From assembly GCA_934525325.1 (NCBI GenBank), contig CAKSZE010000012.1:1-38317 (forward strand): a stretch of DNA of 38,317 nt. The letters run 5' to 3'. Shown one piece after another: positions 15,793 to 21,815 of this stretch (positions are counted from its first letter, which is position 1; every line of letters starts with the position of its first letter). This DNA comes from an uncultured Faecalibacterium sp. (GTDB taxonomy: Bacteria; Bacillota; Clostridia; Oscillospirales; Ruminococcaceae). The notes under the pieces are model-generated. The model made no database searches. It saw only the letters and a list, made by a program, of their open reading frames with translations, and was not told the origin of the DNA. Both the position numbers and the translations under genes were made by a program.

Positions 15793-15816
15793 GTAAAGAA
15801 TCATCAGTCCTTTCTT

Positions 15817-15848
15817 CCCCGGAGAGCACCCGCCCTCCGGGGCTTTTT
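15817..15848 (+). terminator. Intrinsic terminator, lipoprotein 1
   Basis: CCCCGGAG (15817-15824) pairs with CTCCGGGG (15835-15842), followed by CTTTTT. This stem recurs after every gene of the array. Confidence 0.88.
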
Positions 15849-15859
15849 GCGTACAAAAT

Positions 15860-15992
15860 ACCCCCTCAGCCTCACTACGTTCGGCAGCTCCCCCAAGGGG
15901 GCGCCTTTTGGCAATGCCGCAAAGCTTCCCGCCACCGCTGAAGCCGTCCCCTTGGGGAAGGTGGCATCGCCGCAGGCGATGACGGAAGGGGT
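15860..15992. repeat. Family A repeat (short form) with abutting family B fragment
   Basis: Begins ACCCCCTCAG and ends GGAAGGGGT, with internal inverted pairs CCAAGGGG/CCCCTTGG. Closely similar to 19658-19793 and 31921-32060. It is followed at about 15998-16016 by GCGCATTCCAAATCGTCCC, a truncated antisense family B element. No gene in 15793-16176. Confidence 0.75.
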
Positions 15993-16085
15993 TCCTCCCG
16001 GCGCGCATTCCAAATCGTCCCACCCAGCCCGGGGCTTTTTTGCGCCCTGCCCAAAAATCCCGGCAAAAAACAGGCACACTTGCCA

Positions 16086-16115
16086 TTGACGAACGCCGCC
16101 GCGCTGCTGTAAAAT
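16086..16115 (+). promoter_or_regulatory. Sigma-A promoter, lipoprotein 2
   Basis: TTGACG (16086-16091) and TAAAAT (16110-16115) with 18-bp spacing. The leader has a CCGTGC-accc-GCACGG hairpin shared with lipoprotein 4. Confidence 0.8.
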
Positions 16116-16176
16116 AAAAGCAGAATGCCCCGTGCACCCGCACGGGAACGTCTGCATTTTATGGGAGGAATGTTGC

Positions 16177-16668
16177 ATGAAAAAGTTAAAGCGTTTTGCG
16201 GCTGTTCTGCTGGCCGGTATCGTGGTGCTGACCCTGCTCACCGCCTGTGACAGCGACACAGGCATCGGCAAGATCGACAAGGAAAAACAAGACGAGCTGG
16301 AAAAACAGCTCACAAGCGTGGGCATTACGGCAAACGACCCGGAGCTGTACCAGATCGCCCTGAAACATCTGGAAGCGGACATGTTGTTCAGCAAGGGCAA
16401 GCCGTTGTTCAGGAACAGTATTTACCAAAAGGGCATCACCCCCCCTGAGAAAAACGTGATCCTGACCGTGACCAGAGAGTATGACAGCAGCAATACAGAT
16501 CTTGCGTATCTGACCACCTTCATGGATTCGATGCTCAAGCAGTATTATCCCAATGCAGCCATTAACGTGAACAGCGGCTGGTCTAAGGCGGCAGTCGTTG
16601 TAAAGACCAACGCAGAGGGCAGCTATGTTGCCCTGAGCGTTCAGGTGGAAAACCCTGCATTCCAATAA
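16177..16668 (+). CDS. Lipoprotein 2 of the tandem family
   Basis: 163 residues from the ATG at 16177 (GGGAGGA upstream). Signal peptide MKKLKRFAAVLLAGIVVL, lipobox LTAC (cysteine 24). The mature part contains QLTSVGITANDPEL and ends WSKAAVVVKTNAEGSYVALS, homologous to lipoprotein 1. The 'KKLKR' signal peptide and leader hairpin group it with lipoprotein 4, while its mature domain groups it with lipoprotein 1, so parts have been exchanged or have diverged at different rates. Extracellular and membrane-anchored; function unknown. Confidence 0.85.
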   Translation: MKKLKRFAAVLLAGIVVLTLLTACDSDTGIGKIDKEKQDELEKQLTSVGITANDPELYQIALKHLEADMLFSKGKPLFRNSIYQKGITPPEKNVILTVTREYDSSNTDLAYLTTFMDSMLKQYYPNAAINVNSGWSKAAVVVKTNAEGSYVALSVQVENPAFQ

Positions 16669-16683
16669 AAGCCCGACCTCTTT

Positions 16684-16716
16684 CCCCGAGGAGCACCCCG
16701 CTCCCCGGGGCTTTTT
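16684..16716 (+). terminator. Intrinsic terminator, lipoprotein 2
   Basis: CCCCGAGGAG (16684-16693) with CTCCCCGGGG (16701-16710), then CTTTTT. Confidence 0.88.
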
Positions 16717-16776
16717 GCATCCAACAGGCTGACGTATCTGCTCAAAAAACACTGGAAAATCTGGGCAGTCTGTACA

Positions 16777-16805
16777 TTGACGGTGGGGAAAAGACGTTGT
16801 AAAAT
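16777..16805 (+). promoter_or_regulatory. Sigma-A promoter and conserved leader, lipoprotein 3
   Basis: TTGACG (16777-16782) and TAAAAT (16800-16805) with 17-bp spacing. The leader (16806-16873) contains ATCCG...CGGAT, here extended by CACAGACT/AGTCTGTG into a long hairpin just before the ribosome site. Confidence 0.8.
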
Positions 16806-16873
16806 GAACACAGACTATCCGGGCTTTTAGGGCACGGATAAAGTCTGTGAATTTTTATTTGGAGGAATCTAAC

Positions 16874-17395
16874 ATGAAAAAGATGAAACGTCTCGTGGCT
16901 GTTCTTCTGGCCGGTATCATGGCACTGGCAATGCTCACCGCTTGCGGCGGCTCCGCCGGCACCCCTGTGACCCGTGATGACGCACTGGAGAAGAGCGTTG
17001 CCGAGTGGGCTGTGGAATGGGGCAAGGAGAAGGCAAATCTGAATCTGACTGAGGATGCCGATCTGACTGCGATCAGCGCTAAGTGCCTGCCCTCCACGGC
17101 CAAGGTATACAATGCTGGTTTTGCTAATGATAAAGAGGCTGCGGCGGATGCATTTGCTGATCTGACCAAGGTTTTTGCTGAAGCAACGAAGGACAAAAAG
17201 GTTGCGATGGTGGATGTGCTCATCCCGAACCCGATGGAGGTCACCAAGGAGAATGTGATCAATATCGTCCAGAGCAGCATGGGCAACATTCAGACTACTT
17301 TGAAGAATGCCGGTGTTAAGAACCCGGCTAAGTTCGGCGTTACCGTTACCAAGCAGGATAAATACACCCTGATCCTCTTTATGGTCAGCGAATAA
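16874..17395 (+). CDS. Lipoprotein 3 of the tandem family (KKMKRL type)
   Basis: 173 residues from the ATG at 16874 (GGAGGA upstream). Signal peptide MKKMKRLVAVLLAGIMALAM, lipobox LTAC (cysteine 24). The mature N-terminal segment (TRDDALEKSVAEW, NLTEDADLTAISAKCLP) and the last 20 residues (AKFGVTVTKQ ... LFMVSE) are nearly identical to lipoproteins 5 and 8, while the middle (about residues 73-145) differs strongly. No enzymatic motif is visible. A lone mature cysteine (ISAKCLP) is conserved in the three siblings. Function unknown; an external binding or adhesin-like role is speculation. Confidence 0.87.
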   Translation: MKKMKRLVAVLLAGIMALAMLTACGGSAGTPVTRDDALEKSVAEWAVEWGKEKANLNLTEDADLTAISAKCLPSTAKVYNAGFANDKEAAADAFADLTKVFAEATKDKKVAMVDVLIPNPMEVTKENVINIVQSSMGNIQTTLKNAGVKNPAKFGVTVTKQDKYTLILFMVSE

Positions 17396-17421
17396 GCGCA
17401 CCTTCTTAAAACTGCACCCCG

Positions 17422-17455
17422 CCCCGGAGAGCACCCGCCCTCCGGGGCTTTTTTG
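17422..17455 (+). terminator. Intrinsic terminator, lipoprotein 3
   Basis: CCCCGGAG (17422-17429) with CTCCGGGG (17440-17447), then CTTTTTT. Confidence 0.88.
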
Positions 17456-17498
17456 CGCCCTGCCCAAAAATCCCGGCAAAAAACAGGCACACTTGCCA

Positions 17499-17528
17499 TT
17501 GACGAATGCCGCTGCGCTGCTGTAAAAT
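17499..17528 (+). promoter_or_regulatory. Sigma-A promoter, lipoprotein 4
   Basis: TTGACG (17499-17504) and TAAAAT (17523-17528) with 18-bp spacing. About 70 bp around it are nearly identical to the promoter region of lipoprotein 2. Confidence 0.8.
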
Positions 17529-17591
17529 GAAAGCAGAATACCCCCGTGCATCCGCACGGGAACGCCCTGCATTTGGTAAAAGGAGCATTGC

Positions 17592-18137
17592 ATGAAAAAG
17601 TTAAAGCGTCTTGCGGCTGTTCTTCTGGCTGGTGTGCTGGCACTGGCGCTGCTCACCGCCTGCGGCGGCAGCGACCCCGGCAACCCCGCGTTTGACGCCA
17701 AGGTGGAAAACGCCTATCTGAAGGCGCTGAATGAAAAGTTTGGCAAAACGTTTGAAAACGATGCCGATATCAAGACACTGGCGGTCAGGCACATCGCAGA
17801 GATTGGCGGCGCGGACAGCCTGAGCAGCAATGCGCGCTGCAAAACAGAGGGCGACGGAAAGACCGTGGTGCGGCTGGTGCAGATCTGCTATGATGTGCGC
17901 AAAAGCACGAAAGAGAACTATGTGCCGCTTTTCTATCAGGCTGCAAAAACCGATGCTATCAAAGCGAACTATACCAATGTTCTAACCCTGTTTAAAACCG
18001 TGGAGAATGAGCTTGGCAGCGCAGAGGAAAACGGCATAACGCTGGAGCTTACCGCGCTGGGTGTCGGCGCAAAGACCATTGGCGGCAAGACCTATGTTGC
18101 CATCGGCTTTGAGCTGACCAACGCCGCTGCACAGTAA
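17592..18137 (+). CDS. Lipoprotein 4 of the tandem family (KKLKR type)
   Basis: 181 residues from the ATG at 17592 (AAAAGGAG upstream). Signal peptide MKKLKRLAAVLLAGVLALAL, lipobox LTAC (cysteine 24). The mature part starts with a helical stretch (NAYLKALNEKFGKTFENDADIKTLAVRHI) and ends in a beta-rich segment, IGGKTYVAIGFELTN, resembling the end of lipoprotein 6 (KGDKTYIAIVMTMD). Function unknown. Promoter, leader and signal peptide are shared with lipoprotein 2, but the mature sequence is not obviously alike. Confidence 0.85.
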   Translation: MKKLKRLAAVLLAGVLALALLTACGGSDPGNPAFDAKVENAYLKALNEKFGKTFENDADIKTLAVRHIAEIGGADSLSSNARCKTEGDGKTVVRLVQICYDVRKSTKENYVPLFYQAAKTDAIKANYTNVLTLFKTVENELGSAEENGITLELTALGVGAKTIGGKTYVAIGFELTNAAAQ

Positions 18138-18148
18138 TTGCACCCCGC

Positions 18149-18181
18149 CCCCGAGGAGCACCCGCTCCCCGGGGTTTTTTG
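18149..18181 (+). terminator. Intrinsic terminator, lipoprotein 4
   Basis: CCCCGAGGAG (18149-18158) with CTCCCCGGGG (18165-18174), then TTTTTT. Confidence 0.88.
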
Positions 18182-18224
18182 CATCCTGCCCAAAAATCCC
18201 GGCAAAAAACAGGCACACCTGCCA

Positions 18225-18254
18225 TTGACGAACGCCGCCGCACGGCGGTAAAAT
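18225..18254 (+). promoter_or_regulatory. Sigma-A promoter, lipoprotein 5 (hybrid type)
   Basis: TTGACG (18225-18230) and TAAAAT (18249-18254) with 18-bp spacing. The promoter is of the lipoprotein 2/4 type, but the leader after it is of the lipoprotein 3/6/8 type, so a switch in ancestry falls near 18250. Confidence 0.78.
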
Positions 18255-18322
18255 GAATGTAGGCTTCCGGGCTTTTGGGGCGCGGATGAAGTCTGTGAAT
18301 TTTTTATTTGGAGGGACCTAAC

Positions 18323-18841
18323 ATGAAAAAGATGAAACGTCTTGCGGCTGTTCTTCTGGCTGGCATCATGGCACTGGCAATGCTCACCGCTTGCGGCGGC
18401 ACGCCCAGCACCCCCGTGACCCGTGATGAAGCACTGGAAAAGAGCATTGCCGAATGGACTGTGGAACTGGGCAAGGGCGCAAGTCTGGAGCTGACGGAGG
18501 ACGCCGAACTGACTGCGATCAGCGAGAAGTGCCTGACTGCTACTGCAAGATGGTATGACGCCCGTGTTGCCGGGGACAGAAAGGCTGTCGAGGAAACAGA
18601 GGAAGAAATGACGAAGGTCGTTGCAAACGCAACGAACGGCAAAAAGATCTACATGCTGGATATTGCATTTCCGATCGAGAAGAAAGTTACAAAGGAAAAT
18701 TTTACGAAGTATATCCAGCAAAATATAAGCAGCATTGAGAATGGTCTGCATGCTGCCGGTGTTGAGAACCCGGCCAAGTTCGGCGTTACCGTTACCAAGC
18801 AGGATAGATACACCCTGATCCTCTTTATGGTCAGCGAATAA
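18323..18841 (+). CDS. Lipoprotein 5 of the tandem family (KKMKRL type)
   Basis: 172 residues from the ATG at 18323 (GGAGGG upstream). Signal peptide MKKMKRLAAVLLAGIMALAM with lipobox LTAC. The mature ends match lipoproteins 3 and 8 (TRDEALEKSIAEWTVE, LTAISEKCL, AKFGVTVTKQDRYTLILFMV). The central part (about 75-145: WYDARVAGDRKAVEETEEEM and on) is its own. Transcribed from a promoter of the other subtype. Function unknown. Confidence 0.87.
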   Translation: MKKMKRLAAVLLAGIMALAMLTACGGTPSTPVTRDEALEKSIAEWTVELGKGASLELTEDAELTAISEKCLTATARWYDARVAGDRKAVEETEEEMTKVVANATNGKKIYMLDIAFPIEKKVTKENFTKYIQQNISSIENGLHAAGVENPAKFGVTVTKQDRYTLILFMVSE

Positions 18842-18867
18842 GCGCAGTTTCTTAAAGTTTGCACCCG

Positions 18868-18898
18868 CCCCGAGGAGCACCCGCTCCCCGGGTTTTTT
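18868..18898 (+). terminator. Intrinsic terminator, lipoprotein 5
   Basis: CCCGAGGAG with CTCCCCGGG (18884-18892), followed by TTTTTT. Confidence 0.85.
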
Positions 18899-18943
18899 GC
18901 GCTCCGTTCAAAAAATAGCTGAAAAATATAGGAAATCTGTACA

Positions 18944-18972
18944 TTGACCGGGAGGGGGAGACGTTGTAAAAT
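18944..18972 (+). promoter_or_regulatory. Sigma-A promoter and conserved leader, lipoprotein 6
   Basis: TTGACC (18944-18949) and TAAAAT (18967-18972) with 17-bp spacing. The leader has the ATCCG/CGGAT pair shared with lipoproteins 3 and 8. Confidence 0.8.
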
Positions 18973-19042
18973 AAACATAAGCGATCCGGGCTTTTTGGGC
19001 GCGGATATAGTCTGTAAAATATTTTATTTGGAGGGACCTAAC

Positions 19043-19582
19043 ATGAAAAAGATGAAACGTCTTGTGGCCGTTCTTCTGGTCGGTATCATGGCACTGGCAA
19101 TGCTCACCGCTTGCGGCGGCGGCGGTGGCGGCTCGGCTATGCCGACAGATGACGTGGAAAAGGCAGAAGTTTTGTACATGGATATTTACAATGCTGTGCT
19201 GAACTCCAATTATACGAACGATGCAGATCTGAAAGCAAAGGCAAAGCAGGTCCTGGACGAAAGCCTGAATGAGGACGGCACCCTGAAGGCCGGCAAGGAA
19301 ATGACCGTTACGCTGCCGTCGGACAATCTCTTTGTTTCGACCGCTATCACCATCCTTGCACAGCCGGGAAGCCAGGATATTCCCTATGGCCAGACCAGCG
19401 AGCAGCTGACCACCGCATATAACAACCGTGATGCGGCACTTGCTGAGGTTAGAAAAAATGTTGGCACCAGCGCAGATACCCTCAAGGCAGCGATAACCCA
19501 TCTCGCCGTTGGCGCTGTGAAGAAGGGCGACAAGACCTACATTGCCATTGTTATGACGATGGACGTCTCGAAGCTGATGTAA
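19043..19582 (+). CDS. Lipoprotein 6 of the tandem family (chimeric)
   Basis: 179 residues from the ATG at 19043 (GGAGGG upstream). Promoter, leader and signal peptide (MKKMKRLVAVLLVGIMALAM, LTAC lipobox, then a run of glycines) are those of the lipoprotein 3/5/8 subtype. The mature domain is different: it lacks TRDDALEKS and the AKFGVTVTKQ end, and instead closes with KKGDKTYIAIVMTMDVSKLM, nearer to lipoprotein 4. It looks like a domain swap behind a shared export signal. Function unknown. Confidence 0.85.
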   Translation: MKKMKRLVAVLLVGIMALAMLTACGGGGGGSAMPTDDVEKAEVLYMDIYNAVLNSNYTNDADLKAKAKQVLDESLNEDGTLKAGKEMTVTLPSDNLFVSTAITILAQPGSQDIPYGQTSEQLTTAYNNRDAALAEVRKNVGTSADTLKAAITHLAVGAVKKGDKTYIAIVMTMDVSKLM

Positions 19583-19614
19583 AAACAGGAACATCTGGTA
19601 ATATTTGAACCCCG

Positions 19615-19647
19615 CCCCGAGGAGCACCCCGCTCCCGGGGCTTTTTT
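19615..19647 (+). terminator. Intrinsic terminator, lipoprotein 6
   Basis: CCCCGAGGAG (19615-19624) with CTCCCGGGG (19632-19640), then CTTTTTT. Confidence 0.87.
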
Positions 19648-19657
19648 GCGCGAAAAA

Positions 19658-19793
19658 TACCCCCTCAGTCTCGCTGCGCTCGCCAGCTCCCCCAAGGGGA
19701 CGCCTTTCGTGGTGGCGGGAAACTTTGCGGCGGCGCTTAAAGCCGTCCCCTTGGGGAAGGTGGCTGCGACCAAAGGGAGCAGACGGAAGGGGT
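19658..19793. repeat. Family A repeat (short form)
   Basis: Begins TACCCCCTCAGTC and ends GACGGAAGGGGT with internal CCAAGGGGACG/CGTCCCCTTGG. Nearly the same as 31921-32060. Confidence 0.78.
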
Positions 19794-19801
19794 TCATGCC
19801 T

Positions 19802-19965
19802 GAACTCCCCCAGTCATCTCGCTGCGCTCGATGCCAGCCCCCTCGGAGATGGGGCCTTTGGCATGGCGGTACAGTTTCAGGCTAAAGCGCAAACCTTCCG
19901 GGCGCGCCAGAGGCTCCCTCCCCGAGGGAGCTGGCAAAGCCGTCAGGCTTTGACTGAGGGAGTTC
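19802..19965. repeat. Family A repeat with near-perfect terminal inverted repeats
   Basis: The left end GAACTCCCCCAGTCA...CCAGCCCCCTC is mirrored by the right end GAGGGAGCTGG...TGACTGAGGGAGTTC. Each end carries its own small hairpin inside. The MITE-like layout is clearest here. No gene in 19583-20112. Confidence 0.78.
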
Positions 19966-20028
19966 GTCCCGCCCTCCTCGGCGCAAACATCCACAAAAAA
20001 ACCTGAAAAGATTGTATGCTTTTACCAA

Positions 20029-20057
20029 TTGCATCGGGTGTGCGGGCGTGCTATGAT
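20029..20057 (+). promoter_or_regulatory. Sigma-A promoter, lipoprotein 7
   Basis: TTGCAT (20029-20034) and TATGAT (20052-20057) with 17-bp spacing. Unlike the promoters of the other array members. Confidence 0.65.
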
Positions 20058-20112
20058 AAACCTGCAAATTGCTCGCTGGTGGGGTATGGCGGGCAGATTT
20101 GGAGGATGTATT

Positions 20113-20685
20113 ATGAAAAAAATCAAGCGTTTTGCGGCGCTGCTTCTGGCAGGCGTTCTGGCACTTGCGGTGCTGACGGGCTGCGGTGGTCAGACGACGA
20201 ATGCAGATCTTTCCGATAAGCTGGCACAGAAGGCTACCGAAGCCTACGCCAAGGCTCTTGGCGTAGAGGCAGAGAAAGCTCAGCTGGACAAGGAAGCCGC
20301 TGCTATCAACAAGGCAATGCTGGATAGGATCGGCGAGGACGGCGTGATGCTGCTCGGCAAGGACGAGAACTGTGAAGGCGAAGTGCCAGTTTTGGTTTTC
20401 TTCAATAAAAACGAAGAAACAGAAAATCACTACTATCACAACATTCTCTCGCTCGTTCCCTTCAGCGAAAATCCCTCCGAGGAAGAGGGAAGCTACCGTT
20501 TGCCGGTGACGACCCTGAAAGCGGAGCAGGTCAATGCCATCCTTTCCGGCAGCCTTGAGGGGCTGAACGCGGATCTCATTGCAACTTTGGGCAGGAACAA
20601 CGAGATCAAGGGTGTCGGCGTCTCTGCCAAAAAGCTGAAGGACGGCACCTACTGCTATGTGCTCACCGTTGACTTGATCATGTGA
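20113..20685 (+). CDS. Lipoprotein 7 of the tandem family
   Basis: 190 residues from the ATG at 20113 (GGAGGA upstream). Signal peptide MKKIKRFAALLLAGVLALAV; lipobox LTGC (cysteine 24), the only member with glycine at -1. The mature part has a helical N-terminus (LAQKATEAYAKALGVEAEKAQ), a central ENHYYHNILSLVPF and a C-terminal strand GTYCYVLTVDLIM comparable to the KTYVAIGFEL ends of lipoproteins 4 and 6. Function unknown. It follows two family A repeats, which separate it from the rest of the array. Confidence 0.84.
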   Translation: MKKIKRFAALLLAGVLALAVLTGCGGQTTNADLSDKLAQKATEAYAKALGVEAEKAQLDKEAAAINKAMLDRIGEDGVMLLGKDENCEGEVPVLVFFNKNEETENHYYHNILSLVPFSENPSEEEGSYRLPVTTLKAEQVNAILSGSLEGLNADLIATLGRNNEIKGVGVSAKKLKDGTYCYVLTVDLIM

Positions 20686-20712
20686 TCCTATTAACTGAAT
20701 TGTAAGAACGTT

Positions 20713-20757
20713 CCCCGGAGAACGGCTGCACCCCGGCCGCCCTCCGGGGATTTTTTG
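20713..20757 (+). terminator. Intrinsic terminator, lipoprotein 7
   Basis: CCCCGGAG (20713-20720) with CTCCGGGG (20742-20749) and a 21-nt loop, then ATTTTTT. Confidence 0.82.
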
Positions 20758-20816
20758 CACCCAACAGGTTGGCGTATCCGCTCAAAAACAACTGGAAAAT
20801 CTAGGAAGTCTGTACA

Positions 20817-20845
20817 TTGACGGGGGGAAAAAGACGTTGTAAAAT
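20817..20845 (+). promoter_or_regulatory. Sigma-A promoter and conserved leader, lipoprotein 8
   Basis: TTGACG (20817-20822) and TAAAAT (20840-20845) with 17-bp spacing. The 20761-20915 region is almost a copy of that before lipoprotein 3. Confidence 0.8.
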
Positions 20846-20915
20846 GAACATAAGCTATCCGGGCTTTTGGGGCGCGGATAAAGTCTGTAAAATATTTTAT
20901 TTGGAGGAATCTAAC

Positions 20916-21437
20916 ATGAAAAAGATGAAACGTCTCGTGGCTGTTCTTCTGGCTGGTATCATGGCACTGGCAATGCTTACCGCTTGCGGCGGCACCGGCA
21001 GCACCCCTGCGACCCGTGATGACGCACTGGAAAAGAGCGTTGCCGCGTGGACTGTGGAGTGGGGCAAGGAGAAGGCAAATCTGAAGCTGACGGAGGACGC
21101 CGATCTGACTGCGATCAGCGCTAAGTGCCTGCCCTCCAAGGTTAAGGAATATGATGCTGCAATTGCTAAAGACCAGCAGGCTTTCGAGAACGCAGTGACT
21201 GAGATGTATAAGATTTTTGATGAGGCAAGGAACGGCAAAAAGGTTGCAGTGGTGGAGATGAAGTTCCTGAAAAATGAGGAAGTCACCAAGGAGAGCCTGA
21301 CCGCTAAAGCTCAGAACGATATGGACGGCATTTTGAGTATTTTGCATGCTGCTGGTGTTGAACTCCCGGCCAAGTTCGGCGTTACCGTTACCAAGCAAAA
21401 GGACTATACCCTGATCCTCTTTATGGTCAGCGAATAA
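20916..21437 (+). CDS. Lipoprotein 8 of the tandem family (KKMKRL type)
   Basis: 173 residues from the ATG at 20916 (GGAGGA upstream); same length as lipoprotein 3 and its closest relative. Signal peptide and lipobox as in lipoprotein 3. Shared parts: TRDDALEKSVAAWTVEWGKE, KLTEDADLTAISAKCLPS, and AKFGVTVTKQ to the MVSE end. The segment from about residue 77 to 145 (EYDAAIAKDQQAFENAV onward) has diverged. The DNA flanking the divergent segment is almost unchanged, suggesting selection for variation or replacement by recombination. Function unknown. Confidence 0.87.
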   Translation: MKKMKRLVAVLLAGIMALAMLTACGGTGSTPATRDDALEKSVAAWTVEWGKEKANLKLTEDADLTAISAKCLPSKVKEYDAAIAKDQQAFENAVTEMYKIFDEARNGKKVAVVEMKFLKNEEVTKESLTAKAQNDMDGILSILHAAGVELPAKFGVTVTKQKDYTLILFMVSE

Positions 21438-21464
21438 GCGCACCTTCCTAAAACCTGCACCCCG

Positions 21465-21498
21465 CCCCGAGGAGCACCCCGCTCCCCGGGGCTTTTTT
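21465..21498 (+). terminator. Intrinsic terminator, lipoprotein 8
   Basis: CCCCGAGGAG (21465-21474) with CTCCCCGGGG (21482-21491), then CTTTTTT. Confidence 0.88.
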
Positions 21499-21524
21499 CG
21501 CCCTGAATCCCTCTCCGTGAAAAA

Positions 21525-21652
21525 GCAATGCCGGAAAATCCGCGTTTGCGCAGCAATGAAAGCCCCAGTGGGGCTTTTAAGTGGCAGAGCAGTCTGCGTT
21601 AGCAGATGGAGGGGCTTTGCCCCGACAAGCTCCGCAGATTTTCCGGCATTGC
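21525..21652 (+). ncRNA. Candidate structured RNA (family C), copy 1
   Basis: An outer perfect 16-bp stem (21525-21540 with 21637-21652) encloses: hairpin a TTGC-gca-GCAA; hairpin b AGCCCC-agt-GGGGCT (21561-21575); then GAGC (21587-21590) pairing with GCTC (21629-21632) around hairpin c TCTGC-gtta-GCAGA (21593-21606) and hairpin d GGGGC-ttt-GCCCC (21611-21623). The second copy at 38032-38155 keeps every helix with compensating base changes. I cannot name the family. Solitary copies of mobile-element guide RNAs (HEARO/omega-RNA-like) are one possibility. Confidence 0.6.
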
Positions 21653-21669
21653 AAATTTAAAATAATTCT

Positions 21670-21716
21670 TCCGCTGTTTATGCGCAAAGCGCACGCGGCG
21701 CGCATTCCAAATCGTC
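21670..21716 (-). promoter_or_regulatory. Family B structured element, copy 5 (no gene attached)
   Basis: On the minus strand ATGCGC/GCGCAT (21700-21705 with 21680-21685) encloses a GCCGC loop that can pair with GCGG downstream. In the position where other copies have a terminator hairpin, this one has the outer stem of the family C RNA (21525-21652), followed on the minus strand by TTTTTCAC. Confidence 0.6.
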
Positions 21717-21742
21717 CCGCCTTGCCCGGCGGGCTTTTTTTC
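21716..21742 (+). terminator. Terminator-like hairpin upstream of the jet operon
   Basis: CCCGCC (21716-21721) pairs with GGCGGG (21728-21733), followed by CTTTTTTT. It would block read-through from the lipoprotein array into the jet promoter. Confidence 0.6.
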
Positions 21743-21750
21743 GCCTTTTT

Positions 21751-21779
21751 GTGACAAACCCCGCCCGCTGTGGTACAAT
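21751..21779 (+). promoter_or_regulatory. Sigma-A promoter of the jetABC-like operon
   Basis: GTGACA (21751-21756) and TACAAT (21774-21779) with 17-bp spacing, 37 bp before the first ATG. Confidence 0.65.
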
Positions 21780-21815
21780 AAAAGGGTATCGAACACACAC
21801 AGAAAGGACGTTTCC

